Assembly (NCBI GenBank): GCA_902806595.1
Contig: CADCXC010000008.1
Location: forward strand, 434,001 to 498,000
Source of the DNA: Pyrenopolyporus hunteri
Lineage: Eukaryota; Ascomycota; Sordariomycetes; Xylariales; Hypoxylaceae
Direction of reading: 5' to 3'
DNA length: 64,000 bases
Part shown: positions 35,826 through 49,255 of the stretch, piece by piece
Layout: each line of letters opens with the position of its first letter
How positions within the stretch are numbered: position 1 is the first letter of the stretch
The notes under the pieces: model-generated
What the model saw: only the letters and a program-made list of their open reading frames with translations
Databases searched by the model: none
What the model was told of the DNA's origin: nothing
Made by a program: the position numbers and the translations under genes

Positions 35826-36682
35826 GAACGGGGTATGGAGACTGGTCTTGGTCGTCTTCGTCTTCGGTTCTTGGAAGAGGCGCCGTCTCACGCTGTGTCG
35901 ACTCTATTACCTACCGCGCGGTGGCGGCCACGAGACGGCGGTTTTATCGTACGAAGCCACCAAGAGGGGTCCCCTCGGATCGAAGCCATAACGGAGCTAC
36001 CCTCCCGACTTTTACGCACCGCGTAGGTACAATACCTACCTACCTACCTACATAAACAGAAAGAGGCCAAACGAAAACCTACCCTGACAATCGTTATCGG
36101 ACTTTGCTAACCTCCTTGGATAAAGGCTAACTCGTTTCACGGAAATTTGGCGTCTGTGTGTATAGGAAATTAGTGTGCTCCTAGCTCACTTACACGCGCA
36201 TCCGCCGTGCCGCCGCCGGAAGGGTAAATGCCCCATTACCAGGTCTCCAGGTACCTACTCACTGAAGCGGCCAAGGGACAGTTGGGGAGATTATCACCAC
36301 GAAAGTGGAATACCCGGTTGACAAGGGCTTCAGAAACACTTGCATACATACCTAGTAGTATGGACTTACTTACTATGCACATCAGAAAGTTCCCATCGAC
36401 ATCTACATTAGGTCCAACATCCGGTGTCTACCTGCTAACCCCCTACTTCCTACTTACCTTACGGGGGGCACCCAATGTACGGTAACGTATGTAACGTACG
36501 TCGAGTACCTAGGTAGGTAGATAGGTAGGTACCTACCTAGGTATGCAGGTATGTATGTACGTATGTACGTAGGTATGAATTAAGCTTGATATCTAAGATG
36601 CTAGGTAACGACCGTCGACATCCTTCTCCTCCACCGTTCCGTCTCGCACCAATCGCTACCGTACTTCCCATTGTAGTCCATC

Positions 36683-37056
36683 TCACACGCATACATAGAT
36701 CGCTAGCCATTTCCATACGCGAGAAGACGGCTTAATGGGGACCGTAAATTCTGACATTTTCCCTTCAACTGCGTAGGCCGTGGCTGTTCCGCATACATCA
36801 ACCTCCACAACCCTCCCCGCTTCCAGGCTGGTTGTCGATACCATGTACGAGTCCTAAAACAAGTTGAATCTGTCGGGATGACCTCTTTCTATTGCCGATC
36901 TCCCCCAAGCCATATCCAATTACTGCAGTAGGTATAATTGCGGGTAGCTTGTCTAAACTGACCCCGTATACGCCTCACGTGGCTTAGGAGGAACGGCCCG
37001 GACTTTGGAAGGGAGAACACTTGATGTAGATGCGCGCATGTAGTAGCATGGTACAT
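36683..37056 (-). CDS. Possible small spliced orphan gene
   Basis: Weak candidate. Exon 37056-36979 starts at ATG and ends at CAC|GTGAGG; exon 36853-36683 follows a good acceptor (TTGTTTTAG) and reads a protein-like segment (TSLEAGRVVEVDVCGTATAY). Joined, the frame is open for 82 residues. No known domain. The donor is the weak point, and other frames across exon 1 are also open, so chance is a serious alternative. Confidence 0.25.
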
Positions 37057-40000
37057 GCGGTGTTGTTACGGGTTTCTATTCAAGAGCAGCTCTAAAGGGG
37101 AGCTCCAGATTCAGTTTAACCTGAGGAGCGAATATCCCCCAGGCCGTTTCAAGGCCGAATCACGCCTATACCATAGCACTAAACCACCTGCCCGTGAATT
37201 ACATACCCGAATATAGAGCCCCAGCGATCCTAGCATTCTGCTCCCGAATCAGGTCACCGAGAGAGCTGCCGGAGGAGACAAGTCATTGCGGTAGAGAGTA
37301 ATGGCGGGACGCACGAGGTAGCAAAACCAGATGCTAACAAGCCCGGCTCTTGACATTCCCAGCTCCTAGCATAGCATTAGTAAACAACTTTCCAATACCC
37401 TTAGCTAGTGGCATCATACATAAAAGGGGTCTACTCACGGGCAAGTCCCTGCATTCAATGCTGTGACCTGCTTGCTACATGCTGATTCGATCGTTGCATA
37501 TAGGTTGCATGCTTTTCTGCAAGTTCGGCCACGAGGAGAAGGGAACAACTAGAATTTAGAATAAGATGATGCGACGTAGAATGAGCAAACGATCCTATTT
37601 CGCTGATTCCGTCGAGCAGCAGCACGGCTGGCTCGGCGGAAGACGTGCAGGCATAAATAAGTCTTCGCCTCAGACAGCGGCAACATTTGCTTATCACCAA
37701 TTGAGATCACGACATGTACACACAATCCCGTCATCCATGCACGCCGGGGCTGTGATCACCTGCACCTCACACATCTAAAAAAGGAGGAGGCACCGGCATA
37801 CTCGGACCCTCGTTTCCTTCCCGTCATTACCTTGCCCCCGGTAGAAAAGGCGACTATACTGGACTGGAACAATCGCACACAGCAGAGCCTCGCGGTCTAT
37901 TTCACTGCGGGATTTGGATATCGTCATCTGCATTACCATGGTAACAGCTGCGCGCCTCGGCGCACACCTCAAAGCTTCTCATCCGTTCAGGTTCACGGTG
38001 ATGGGTATAAACACCCGAACCCAGGCGTACCGAGCGCGAAAGTAGAGTAATAATAAGATACTGAAGGACCATATCCCCCTGAGAACCACTTCGGAGGTTC
38101 TCACTATCGCGTATCTCGTACCATAATACCTTAGCGCGTACGCGGCGCTGCGCACGTTGTTGCATGCACCTACCAATCTAGCTATTCCCCTGGGCGCTTC
38201 GTTATCTCGTCCTTCAAGGTTCGGTCAGAGATATATCCATACATGCTTGACATATGCGTAGACCATGTCGCGCTTCTACATAAGTACAGTACTAATCTAG
38301 CAAGGTCAGCGTTACATTCCCTTGATTCGCTACCGGAGAAGTTATCTTGGCTTCACCGGACTACGCAGCTACGGTAAGTAGTGTAGCTTTCCTGTACTTC
38401 AGACAGGGCCCCCCCCTTTCTTGGTCATAGCTCTTCCAAACCCTGTCTGCCGACTAGGGGAAGCAAAGGAGCTGACACAAGCGCACATCCAAGCTCGGGG
38501 AGAGTATTCCCCAATGGTGGGGTTCTACCCACTCATAAGCGAGAGGCTCTGTTCGAGGTCAAGGAGGGAAGAAAATTTTTCTTTGTCTTCCCCATCTTCC
38601 TAGTTCGAGAGAACCCATCCGACGAAAACAAAGGCTGGGGTATGGAGTAGTCAATGGGGATTATTGCTTTAGATCGATCTCGGTCCGAGTAAGGAAATTT
38701 GAAAATAAACCTCGTACGTTGCTTCGCTGCTCTATGGCGGATGCTGAGGGCGCGAACGACAAAATTTGTTTATTGAAATGTCCAGGTTCTTTGTATATCC
38801 CCTGTCAAACCTATCACAGCTCCCCCCTGTCGTCCTGGTTCTAGAGGCGTCCGCTTGATAACAATCCCGATATGGCCGAGCTTGGCCTGGCCTGGGCTTA
38901 AACGTGCCGGTTGCACGACCCTCGTCCCAGATCATAATCTGATCTACATGCCCAGCCACGGTTTCAGTCTAGACCTTGCGGTTCGAACACCCTTTAAAAG
39001 CTTAGAAGGGCTCTTGAAGCCGTTGACCAATCTAGACATGACAAACGTACGTATATTTTACTCTTCACCTTTTCTTCTCGCTTTCTTTTTTTTTTTAAAA
39101 AAAAAAAGAATCTTCTTTCCGGAGCACTATAACCCTGCTTGCTTGCAGCTCTGCCTCTTCGTATAATGCAGCTTACACGGGCTATGTCGAAATTTGGAGC
39201 CACTTTTTGACCGGCGTTAGAAGGATGTCCAACTTCGTCCTGATACATAAAATGGGGAGTGTCATTCTGAATATAGTAGAGATTTTTGAGGATCTGGTTA
39301 CCTAGATAAGAACTCCGACAGCGGCCCTCCTTTACAAGCCTTCGCCATGCAATTCACCCTCCTTGCTAGGACGATCCTGTTTCTTATTGATAACACGTAC
39401 ATATCATTTTCGTTTACATACTTCCTCATAGCGGAATCCGTCCCAGATCCTATTAGCCTCGCTCTCCTTTGAAGGTCTCATAATCCTTGATGTAGTCTTA
39501 TTAGCCCCTCCTCGAGCGTATCCTCGACTACTGCAGTTGCGCAACAACTACTCGGCGCTCTTACTCCTCTAAGGCTACGATCGGCGCAGTCTTTTACCAT
39601 TTTAGATCTGAAGGTGCATGGAAGCAACCCCATCTCGCGTCGAACCGTCCTCGTACCTTGGCCAGCTAGCGATACATGCCCTACATACCTACCTAGGTAT
39701 ATGTCCCTTAGAGACACTAAACTCACGTGCTGATTGTTAGAACATGCAGCGGCACCATAACAAAGAATCTACACCGACCCCACTGGCGAAATTTGATTTT
39801 ACCTAAAGTAGAATGAGGTGTGTGGTGGGTTGCTGTTGAACTTATTGTATCCTATTCGTTCGCGATTTCGAATGCACGCTCCGTTTCCTCGGACTGGATT
39901 ATTTGTAGGTTGGAGATTACGTATACCCTGGGATTATCGCCACTCTCGCAATCGAACCCATGTTACGGTGTATACCACCCCCAGTGTTACTGATCCCAAT

Positions 40001-43000
40001 TTTCTAAGTCTACGACTAATGGTGGAGATGGTGTACTTACGGTGAACACAAGAGACGACGAGGCTGAAGAATCGACTCCCAATTCGACAAATAAAAAAAG
40101 GTTGCCAATACAGTATCCAAGGACGCCAGAGAAGGTACCTACGTACGCTATATAGCGAAGATAATTCTCGTAGGAATTTATACCAACCAATCGCATACCC
40201 ACGCACATCGGTGGACCAAGCATCATACGTACCTCTTGGGCATATACTTCTTAGCCAGACCCCCCTAAACCGAACATTTTTCTTCTCTAATTGCCTTTCA
40301 TACCCTCGACCTATACAATCCAGTTAATCCAAGTCCGTGAAATCATCATCACACGTTCCAAAGATTCCACAGGCCCACTCAGTTTATATATTCGATAAGC
40401 AACACCACCAAGGGTCATAAAACTTCGGTCACGCAGTGCGCTCGTACGCAAAACGCCGGTGGGTTTTCGGAGAATGGCCCGGTCTAATCCAATAATCTAG
40501 ACAAATCCCGTACTCCGGAGCAAGCCCCGAGCATACGGACTCTAATGTGTAGGCACTTTTTATTTCTGCCTTTGGTTTGTGGTAGGATCGGCGGCTGGTA
40601 TACCAGATGGCTAGTCACACTCGCGCATTAACGAGTATGGCGTATCGGTAACGGTTGTATTATATCAAGGAAGCGACGGCGTCTGTTGAATTTTAGCTAA
40701 CATGCAAGTCCTCAAATCATGTTAATATATCCGTGCAGATGATTACGGGGTTGTTATTAATCGATCACAATACACCGCCGGCACGAGGTAATGAAGGCCT
40801 GACCAATGACGACGTTCTGCGGCCAACCAGGCCGATTTTGGCGTCTTCCGTCGGGGAGGGGAATGGTATAGACGAAAATAATAACAGGTACCTACACAGT
40901 GAGGGGCGGATGATCTAAATAGGGTGGGCACAGATGCTCTTCGGCGCCATAAGTAGGTAGGTACTTATCGAAGAATAAATTGTCGAGCATTAGAGAGGTA
41001 ATACTAGATTAAGTCGGACGTAGTAAGGTAAAAGGGGGGGAGACATAGGAACGTCGAAATGGATATACGTAGAAAATATAAATGAATTTTGTGTCGAATC
41101 TTAGGACGGCAACTCCCACATCTCATATATGAAGACCAAGCTTCTAAAAAAGGTAAAGAAGAGGAGAATAGCTGCAGATGCAAATATGTCGGCAATCTTC
41201 GATGCGCAGTTCGTTGTCACACTATCCAGGGGAAGCTAGGGCTCTGTAATACTCAGGCCCTGGCATGGAATAATGACAACCTACCTACCTAGGTAGGTAG
41301 GTTTCGCGACACTCGCAGGCTTGCCACGGCGACTGGGTACCTGGTATTTCAAGCTACCAATTACCTATCAGGGCTTAAGGCTCGGTTTGGTGGCCACCCG
41401 CACGGGCCGAAACGAAGCGGAAAAGAAGAGAGCATTCAAGACCTCCCCCTCCCATCAACCTCGAGTAATGATTTTCTTTTTGCTACTCCATAAACTGATC
41501 CTCACTCTTAATCCCTGCGTCTGGGTTTTGTAAGGCTGAGGAGCCCTTGCAAGCGCCTATGCGATGGGGATGGAAGCCAGAAGAGGGATTTCTCGCAGCG
41601 TATGTGCACAATCAGCCCATGCCCAACGATGCCACCGTAAAGAAGAGCACACCGTAACATAAAAACATTTGTATCGTAATAGTCCGATACATAGCGCTTA
41701 CTGGGAGCGTATATACATAAATATGCAGGAGAGGGGTTGAAGGGTTAAGGATATCCACTTCATCTAAGCTGACAATTCGGATAGCGGAACGAACCAAGCT
41801 GCCTCTAAAATCGTTAACACGCCTATCTCTTCCCTCTTCGTAGTAGCTTTCCGCAGATATTGAGAGCGCGGATCTCGGGGAATTGAGCCACTTAGTGTCG
41901 ACGTGCTAGGCGCTAAGCTTTCCCCGTGGGCATGGGCTGGCCATCCGCAGCCTCGACCACAGAAGGCCCGAAAAATAAAAGAAAAGGAAAAGAACGGGAA
42001 AAGAAAAGAAAAGAAAAGCAATAGTGAAGGTTGGGGCGGACTCGGGCTCTGATTGATGCGTTTGCCAGTTACAAGGGAAACGTACCACCCTCGATTCTAT
42101 ATCGATTCTGTATTTACAATATCACCTATTTACTCTTAAGCGACGCTGGTGGGATGTTGGGTATGTCGTGCATTTGAATAGCATGTGATTGCACCGTACC
42201 TACCTACGTAGGTACCTATAGAGCAGCATGTCGCACCGAACCCGGTCGGCCGTCGTATTCTACACGGGCGCTAACATTCCCAGTGCTACGGTCTATAAGC
42301 GCCCATGGATATTGGCTGGGAATAATCTCTCATCGGTCAACTCCTATTCTCCCAACAAGGCGAGAACCAGATTCCATACACGAATTGCATAATGTAGCAT
42401 GTTGTGCGAGGTCAAGTAGACAGCCTTTATAAGATCTAGCCCGGTCTCGTCCCGAGCCACGCTACCCTATGGTTACGTTAGTAGATAACAATCGCGTTGT
42501 CAATTCGATTTGGCAGACACCGGCATTTGAAAGGCCATCCCTCTACCACTTGCTTTTTTCATGTATGCGAAACAGAGCTTACCCATCCCAAAAATTGGCT
42601 ATCTGAGAAAGGGATTCTTACGCCAAGCCTAGAAGCTCATAGGTCAATTCCCAACGAAGACTGGTCAATTTCGCAGATGTGGACCTGTCGACCGTATATA
42701 CCGGTTTTCGGGTTTCCGTGCTAGGCAATGCCAGGATCGAATGGTCCAATGGGACGACGGAGCTTATGTGCTCGTGTCGATCACGACACTACCTACCTTA
42801 GCGAGTTCTTTTATTTTACGCACTGTCTTCCTTCGGGACGACGGGAGGGTCGTATTGAGAAGACCAGCGTTTTACTGAGGCTATTTCCAACTCTGGACCT
42901 GCACACATAACCACCTCCCGAGCTGGCCGGAGAGTCTTATCACCCGCCTCTTTTTAATATTGACAGCTTGGGTTGGGAGGTCGACGGAAGCCAGCGAATT

Positions 43001-44469
43001 CGCGGTCGTCATGTGAATCAAATGAAAACCGATCGATTATGTCCCGCCAATCCGGAGCCGAGATTATTCACTGGCATTATATCTACCTACCTTAGGTACG
43101 TAAAGTACCCGTACCCTTAAGGAGGAATTGGAATTTAATGGATTAACCTAGGTGATGGTCATTGCTATACGCATTGTATCGTACAATACAACGCACACTT
43201 TTACGGTATGACACCTCGCCAACCTACCTACGTACCTACATGTAGGCAGATAAATAATAGTCGGCTGATCGGTTAACCGATTAATCATCAAGATTAAATG
43301 TTGGATGGTAACATACCTACATACGTACACCCTACCTACCATTAGGTAGGTAGGTATTTATTCATTTGATTCTTCTTGGCGCCGCGGCCGACCTCGAACC
43401 CGGCCTCACGTACAAGATAAACCCCCCCGCCCCAGCGAATATCAATGCGGCACGTTTTCTTCCCCCTCGGTGTTCTTTATATTGTTAGAATGTTCTGATA
43501 CTACTTGAGGTATTGGTAGGTTAGAGCCATAGCATCGGGCTTTTTGCTAGGGGATCGACGATTCGGATAAGATCAAAGCTTCGAAGGCTCTACTACTATG
43601 ATCATTCTGCCATAACACAAGACACACGCAACATAAAAGTAACATGGTAGGTAGCTACGTGTGTACCTATGCAGATCAGTGCCATCTCGAGTTGGTTGAA
43701 TATCCCGTATCAAGTACCTATTTACATCCTAAGCGCTATGTACGAAACCAATAAAGCGAACTAGGGGGCCATGGGGAGAGGATGAGGCTAGCCAAAACCA
43801 GAGTTTAGTCTTATGTGGTAGAATTCAAATGTGAAGTTCCGTGCAGGCTCGATTACGCGAAGAACTACCTAGTCACCTGAGATGTACCGGGAGCATGCCT
43901 GCTCGACGCCACAGCAACTCCGCGGATCTAATAATAGGTAAGCCGGAGAGCGGCAGGATGTAGGTAGTAGATATATGTACGTACCTACCTATATATCTAT
44001 TAAGATCAGAGATGCCGATAGGGCGGGATGAGATCGGCAACTCATCCAGACTCCTGGTTCCGAACGAGAACATGGAGAATCTCCCGATCCTCAAGCTCGG
44101 TATGGCCGCGCGGCGGCCCGGGCTCGACCTACCGTGTACCTATCTATTACCCGTACCCAGCCGACGAGACATAAGATCTTCTGCGTGAGGGCGTCGCGGA
44201 AGAACCTTGGTTCTCCTAATGCTCGCGCTGTGTTTCTTTCATTTCCTTTCCCTCTTTCTCTATCCCTTCCAATCATCCCCCTAACGTTAGATACGACCGA
44301 ATAACCGAGAGGTCCCGTCCTAAAAGGCGGATTGTCCCGTTGAATAATGCTTCAAATTCCCTCCTGGGCACCGTCTTGCTCTAATCTATTCGAGGCTGAG
44401 TGCTATGATAGTGCCATCGGTGATGTTATCGTCGAGAAACGTCGCCCGGATATATTGCTCCGTTTTTCT
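37057..44469. other. Long gene-free stretch
   Basis: About 7.4 kb in which no frame has recognisable motifs. TAGG/CCTA palindromes recur (for example 39685-39697, 41281-41302, 42200-42216, 43320-43354), with poly-T/poly-A at 39084-39107. No tRNA-like fold or transposase fragment was seen. Confidence 0.5.
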
Positions 44470-44770
44470 TCAGCGTGGCTCCCGTCGCAGGACGGAATAC
44501 CTCATTATAATTCGTTGGCCCTCTGACGCCATATCTCTTTCGGCGCCGTTAGTCGCTAGGAGAACATGCTCCGCAGACGTTTGTGTCCAGGTGACCATCC
44601 GCAGGATGCGTGCCAAGCAAAACAGGTACGCAGAATTACATACTAGCTTCATCATTTATCTCACGCTCAACCCCCCGACGAATCTTAACGAAGGCGTCCT
44701 TCATCATACGATACATCTCCTGCAGATGGATGGAAGCGTTGGCTGATGGTTCGATGACGATGAAACTCAT
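44470..44770 (-). CDS. Small spliced orphan gene candidate
   Basis: An ATG at 44770 opens a 42-codon exon (44770-44644) with clean protein-like content (LQEMYRMMKDAFVKIRRGVE) ending at a consensus donor GTATGT. An acceptor CTCCTAG at 44556 gives a second exon 44555-44470, in frame, for 70 residues in all. Other acceptors a little downstream also keep the frame, so the second exon is uncertain. An A-rich leader precedes the ATG. The first exon is helical and basic; no family recognised. Confidence 0.4.
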
Positions 44771-47700
44771 TGAATTTGGGTTTTTTTTCTTTCTTGTTTT
44801 CCTTCTTCCCTGTTGATACCAGCATCTGAAATGGCGGTGAATCTACTACAGGATGGGGACAAGGTTAAAGGACTACTGTGGTGACACCCTTGTCTTGTAT
44901 GTATTCACCTAAGAGCCAGATAGGACTGCGGATGCACTCCACTACTTTCTAACATTCGTAGATCTCTCCGCATTCCCTAATTCTGCATGTAGGAAACTAG
45001 TACATCTCTGTCAGGAACGTCCATGCCTCGTTTCCAAGATGGATAGGACTTCGGACTTCACTGTAGATAGGTCTGGGGTAACGCAGGCGTGCTGCACATG
45101 TTGCCGTGTAATGCTTACGCAATTGCACTAGATGCTCCACAGGGTTACCCAACGTCCTCGTTCAGTCTGTCGGCATACCAACCGACTGTCAAACCAGCAA
45201 TCATTCCCTCGTGGCTCTAGATAAACACGACAGGAGACTTTAGGGTTGGGGTTCCTGTGGGACGACATCAAGCCCCTCTGATAGCGGTTCGGCTCCTATG
45301 ACCACACGATTGGTTACCAATAACTGTCCTCTGAAGTTGGAACACCCGAGCCACTACTTGTCCTATCCTACGCCTTACGATAGGTTCATACGAGGCAACC
45401 AAGGCACCACTATGTCTATCAAGAACTATCGGACACTACTATCCATACTAAGAGTCGTAATTGCTGTCAGCCCACTTCCACCTTTAGTATCGTATACATC
45501 GAAGTTATAAGAGTTATAAGAGAGCCATAGACATACATGTAAAAATTTCCCAAACCTGCTGAAAAAGTTAACGGTCGGAAGGCTCGGGATGTAACCGTCC
45601 TTCCAGATCCTTAGCGGACTTTACCTCTTGAGATGTTTCAGGATCAGGGAATATCAACGACCCTAAAGAAGCTTCGTGTTAGTAAGGATATCGTCCATGA
45701 TATACCTTACACAATTATACTTTGTTGATATGAAGCCGAGCGAGCTTATGAGTGGGCTATAAAAACTCTTCCTTTTTTTCACGGCACGATCGCTGCAGAG
45801 GGAAGCAATAATAGTAGCTAGGGATAATGCATTGCCTAGAAATAGGGTAGCATCCTCAACTTGAATAATGTGCCCTTTTTCGCAAGTGCCTAGAACGAAG
45901 ACTAGACGGCTTGCAGGCGCAAGTAGGAGTTCAGATTATGTCGCCGCTATTGGCGTTATATGTATGCTGACTTTACGGGTATCCCCATTTCATTGATGGA
46001 CCACCTTTATATAAGGTCTTGGGCTAAACTTATATTTTCTCCATTGTGGCATTGTGTATTCCATGCCAGTCGGGTGGTAGAAGTGGCAAGGTCCGACAGC
46101 ATCATGGAGACTAAGAAGCGGGGGGTTGTCGAGACGAACAATCCTCCTCGGCGTAGGCGCATGCATAATACATTCGCACTTACAGCAGTTTCACGCCACA
46201 ATCGTATGAAAAGCCCAACTCTAGATACAAATAGTCGGGGCATCCATTAGCTTGTCACATAATAGCTTCCACAATGAGCTCGGGTAAGGGGTGACTGATA
46301 CGCGTTAGGTAGATGATAGCGAGAAATAGCCGTAGAGCATTGTTTTATTCAGCTTAATCCACCTTATATTTGCTCTCTTCTCTAACAAGGCCCTTTATTT
46401 CTACCTTTAAATCTTGAATGGAAGGATTTCCTAGACGCTCATTAATAGAATAGTACGCCAATAAGTTCCGCGGGCTCTCCAAAGTTGAAGGTGTGCTCTA
46501 CCGGTACATTCTATAATCCCTGGCTGCTACCAGTCTGTCAAAATTGCTGTTTTGATAGACGTACTACAAACCGTTTTCTTCCTCGACCTAAGTACCTTCG
46601 AATGTAGATCCTCCGACTAAACCCGCCCTTAATAGGCGGGGATCAGTTCAGTGCATAGCGCTCTTACATAGCACATCAAGATTCTTCACACTACTACATA
46701 AGGGTCTAAAGAGGTTTTGGAATAATATGGTTTTACCATGAGGTAGGCGACGTAGGCAGCCCCTAAATGCAACAAGAGTCAAGTCAGGGATAACGGTCTT
46801 ATCTACTCTCCTATGCTCTCTATAAATTCTATATATCTTCGTGGATAGCCCCAATGTTTTGAATGGTGTTATCCGGCCAATTCCATACGGGCGGATTTGG
46901 TTGGAACCAGTAGGGAATACTAAATATACCTATCCGTAAAGCGGATTGGGCCCTGTTATTTCATGTTTTCACTAAAGGCACCATGTATGGTCGTAGATTC
47001 AACACTACAGCAATAATTAACGGTTATTTTTTAGGTAATAGGTAGCGATTGTGTTAATGATATACCGGAATACGTACGAATAACTGGAAGCAGACGAAAG
47101 TCAACTAGCTGCAGTGGTCACATAATCGCCAACTTAGAATCTCGAGATATGTTCTCAAAATCTGATATCCAATTTAGAAATGATGGCTGAGTAGTTGTCT
47201 ACAGTCAGAGACGGACTTTGACTTTCACTTGAAATCTCATCACATCTAATCTCTAATCTCAACAGCTTTGCACAGAATTGCCTCTGATTTATTTTCTGGT
47301 TGTGTTCTCTTAGATGCCGATATACCCAGCTAATCTGCCTTGGGTCTCGGCTTAACCTCCTTTCTTCATCTTATGTACCTGGACATCTTATATTGGGAGG
47401 CCACCCGCCGGCCCACAGTCTTCTGAATACCGGTGAGGAATGAAGGGTTAAGATGATAAAAGGGCATTAAAAGGAGAGGGAGGAGGGCTGGAAGACGGGA
47501 TGGATAAGTCGGGGGGTCGAATAGGGATGAGAACAGCCGGATAGTTAGAACAAGAATATGACGATCAAGTACCTGGAAATTTTCAAAGTCGATATAGCGA
47601 TCTGTGTGCCTAATGTATTTGGCCAGAGGCTATTTAGAAAGACCTTTCGTCTCATAGGACATTGAACTCCTCAAGGTCACCTCGAAGTAATAGGATGGAA

Positions 47701-48102
47701 ACTAGGATAGTCTAACACACGATAAACCCGAAAGGGTTAGCTTTCACATTTTCTGGACGAAGACGTTTTGTTTATCCTAGGATCTTGATACGTTCATTAG
47801 CTTATAAATGGACAAATTGGTACATTATTGATACAGGTTAAAGAAATATTTTAAGGAAATCCCATAAACGCCTTATGTTCGATACCGCAGTTGAATCACC
47901 ACTTTTATCCTGATGGGAACCTGCCCGTCTCATATTAGTCATATTAATCCTCCATAGCATCCGAATCTATACGATATATGAAGTTTCAACAAGAGCCTGG
48001 GGGGAGGTTTTCATTAGTATTTCGGCGACTGCGACGAGAGAACACAAGTTTTCTTCTGTCGTAATTTTGGGTCCAATCCTCACTTACTTTCCATTAAATA
48101 GT
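44771..48102. other. Gene-poor stretch, no gene supported
   Basis: 3.3 kb with fewer TAGG/CCTA copies than its surroundings. The short ATG-initiated plus-strand frame at 45298-45510 (70 codons) lacks motifs. GC content appears lower toward 46-48 kb. Confidence 0.45.
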
Positions 48103-48801
48103 TCATCGGCCAACCCAGTAGGTTGGGAGAACCCCTTGTCTCGCGATTGCCTCAGCGATTTGTGCGTCCGTCATAGTTTCCTGACCGTTGATAGCATACC
48201 AAGGCGAGTCGTGGAGGAGGTAATAAGCCTGGCCAACCGGAATGTCCGCGCTGGACGCGATGATGAGCCCGGGGTCATCGGTACGCATTCGCGCCAACTG
48301 CGCCCATAGAGCGGCTCGCTGCGTAGCGTCGAGTCCACGTGCTAGATGAAAGATGGGCGTATAGGAGCGGTCGGACCGGGCCGTGAACTTGGCACGGAAA
48401 GCTGGTGTACCATCTTGCGGCCGTAGCTGCTTCCCACCAAGCGTAAAATATCCGGCGCAGTTGCTACACGGTTCGCCGCGTCGCAACAGCATCGCGTCGA
48501 CGATCGGGTATGACCCTGGAGAGTCGAACGCTTGGAAGTAAGATAACAGCATGTTCTCTTCCGCATGCGGGTGGTTTCCACCGTCTCCTGCTCCTGTCAT
48601 GGCCGTCCAGAGATCCGCTTCGCCGTCCGCGAAGAGGAGAGAAGCTGACAGGTCGACCTGGTCCGTAGCGCGGAGGCCGCTACGCACAAATTGATATAGG
48701 GCGCTCACCAGTCCCAGCTGCGCATAGTTAAGGCGTACGGATTGCCCACTGGCGTTCTTAATACGAAAGCTCGGGAGCTCCACGAAGATAAATTGAGGCA
48801 T
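48103..48801 (-). CDS. Zinc-dependent deaminase-fold protein
   Basis: 232 residues, intronless, true ATG at 48801. The pair HAE (His79-Ala-Glu81) and PCSNC (Cys112, Cys115) is the zinc/catalytic signature of the cytidine deaminase superfamily: His and two Cys bind zinc and Glu shuttles the proton. The first 70 residues are predicted strand/helix of the fold, and the C-terminal half (LARGLDATQRAALWAQL; MTDAQIAEAIARQGVLP) is helical. It does not match the short free-nucleoside cytidine deaminases in overall sequence. It is closer in style to the stand-alone fungal and toxin-type deaminases described in the comparative literature. The substrate (nucleotide, RNA, DNA or protein) cannot be told. 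No signal peptide. No immunity-like partner was identified nearby. Confidence 0.75.
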   Translation of the reverse strand: MPQFIFVELPSFRIKNASGQSVRLNYAQLGLVSALYQFVRSGLRATDQVDLSASLLFADGEADLWTAMTGAGDGGNHPHAEENMLLSYFQAFDSPGSYPIVDAMLLRRGEPCSNCAGYFTLGGKQLRPQDGTPAFRAKFTARSDRSYTPIFHLARGLDATQRAALWAQLARMRTDDPGLIIASSADIPVGQAYYLLHDSPWYAINGQETMTDAQIAEAIARQGVLPTYWVGR

Positions 48802-49083
48802 GGCTTTGGAATCTTAGTCGCCCAAGTTGAGGAGCTGACAGATATGTAGAAGGATAGGTGAACGGACAGGTAGAGGACGGAGTTGCTGAAGAAAACTATA
48901 CGGAAGGGAAATGTGAAGCGGATAGTCCTCAGTGATATATAATGCGGGAATGTCTCTGGCTTGGTTGACGATAGACGCTGGCGCAAAGTTTGGTGGTAGA
49001 TATAGGTAGATATCTGGCTGTGAGATGGTCGATAAGCATTATCGGGAAATAGGCGACTTGGTCCTTCACGATGAGGACGATTG

Positions 49084-49255
49084 CCTAGTTCACGGTGTTC
49101 TTCACGAAATCGGCCACGCCCCCCGAGGTGAACCAGACCGAGACGTACCGGCAGTCTGTGCTGACCCGCAGGAATCGGACCTCCCATGTGACGAATGGGA
49201 CGGCTCCCAGGAACAATAACGAGGTTGATGGGTTCACGCGACGGGGGAAGCACAT
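49084..49255 (-). CDS. Small hydrophobic ORF upstream of the deaminase
   Basis: 56-residue frame from ATG to TAG with a hydrophobic segment (TSLLFLGAVPFVTWEV) and an aromatic second half. The frame continues for about 45 more codons after the TAG with similar character. It lies 283 bases upstream of the deaminase on the same strand. No family recognised; it may be a short membrane peptide, a 5' leader frame or chance. Confidence 0.25.

Larger units (their letters stand above)
33401..36682. other. Gene-poor DNA with dense tetranucleotide repeats
   Basis: No gene recognised. TAGG/CCTA runs are densest at 34980-35260, with further copies at 34105-34215, 36030-36055 and 36508-36572. A heptamer tandem repeat lies at 35784-35825. 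The overlapping short frames on both strands near 35680-36055 come from the heptamer repeat. Confidence 0.5.
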
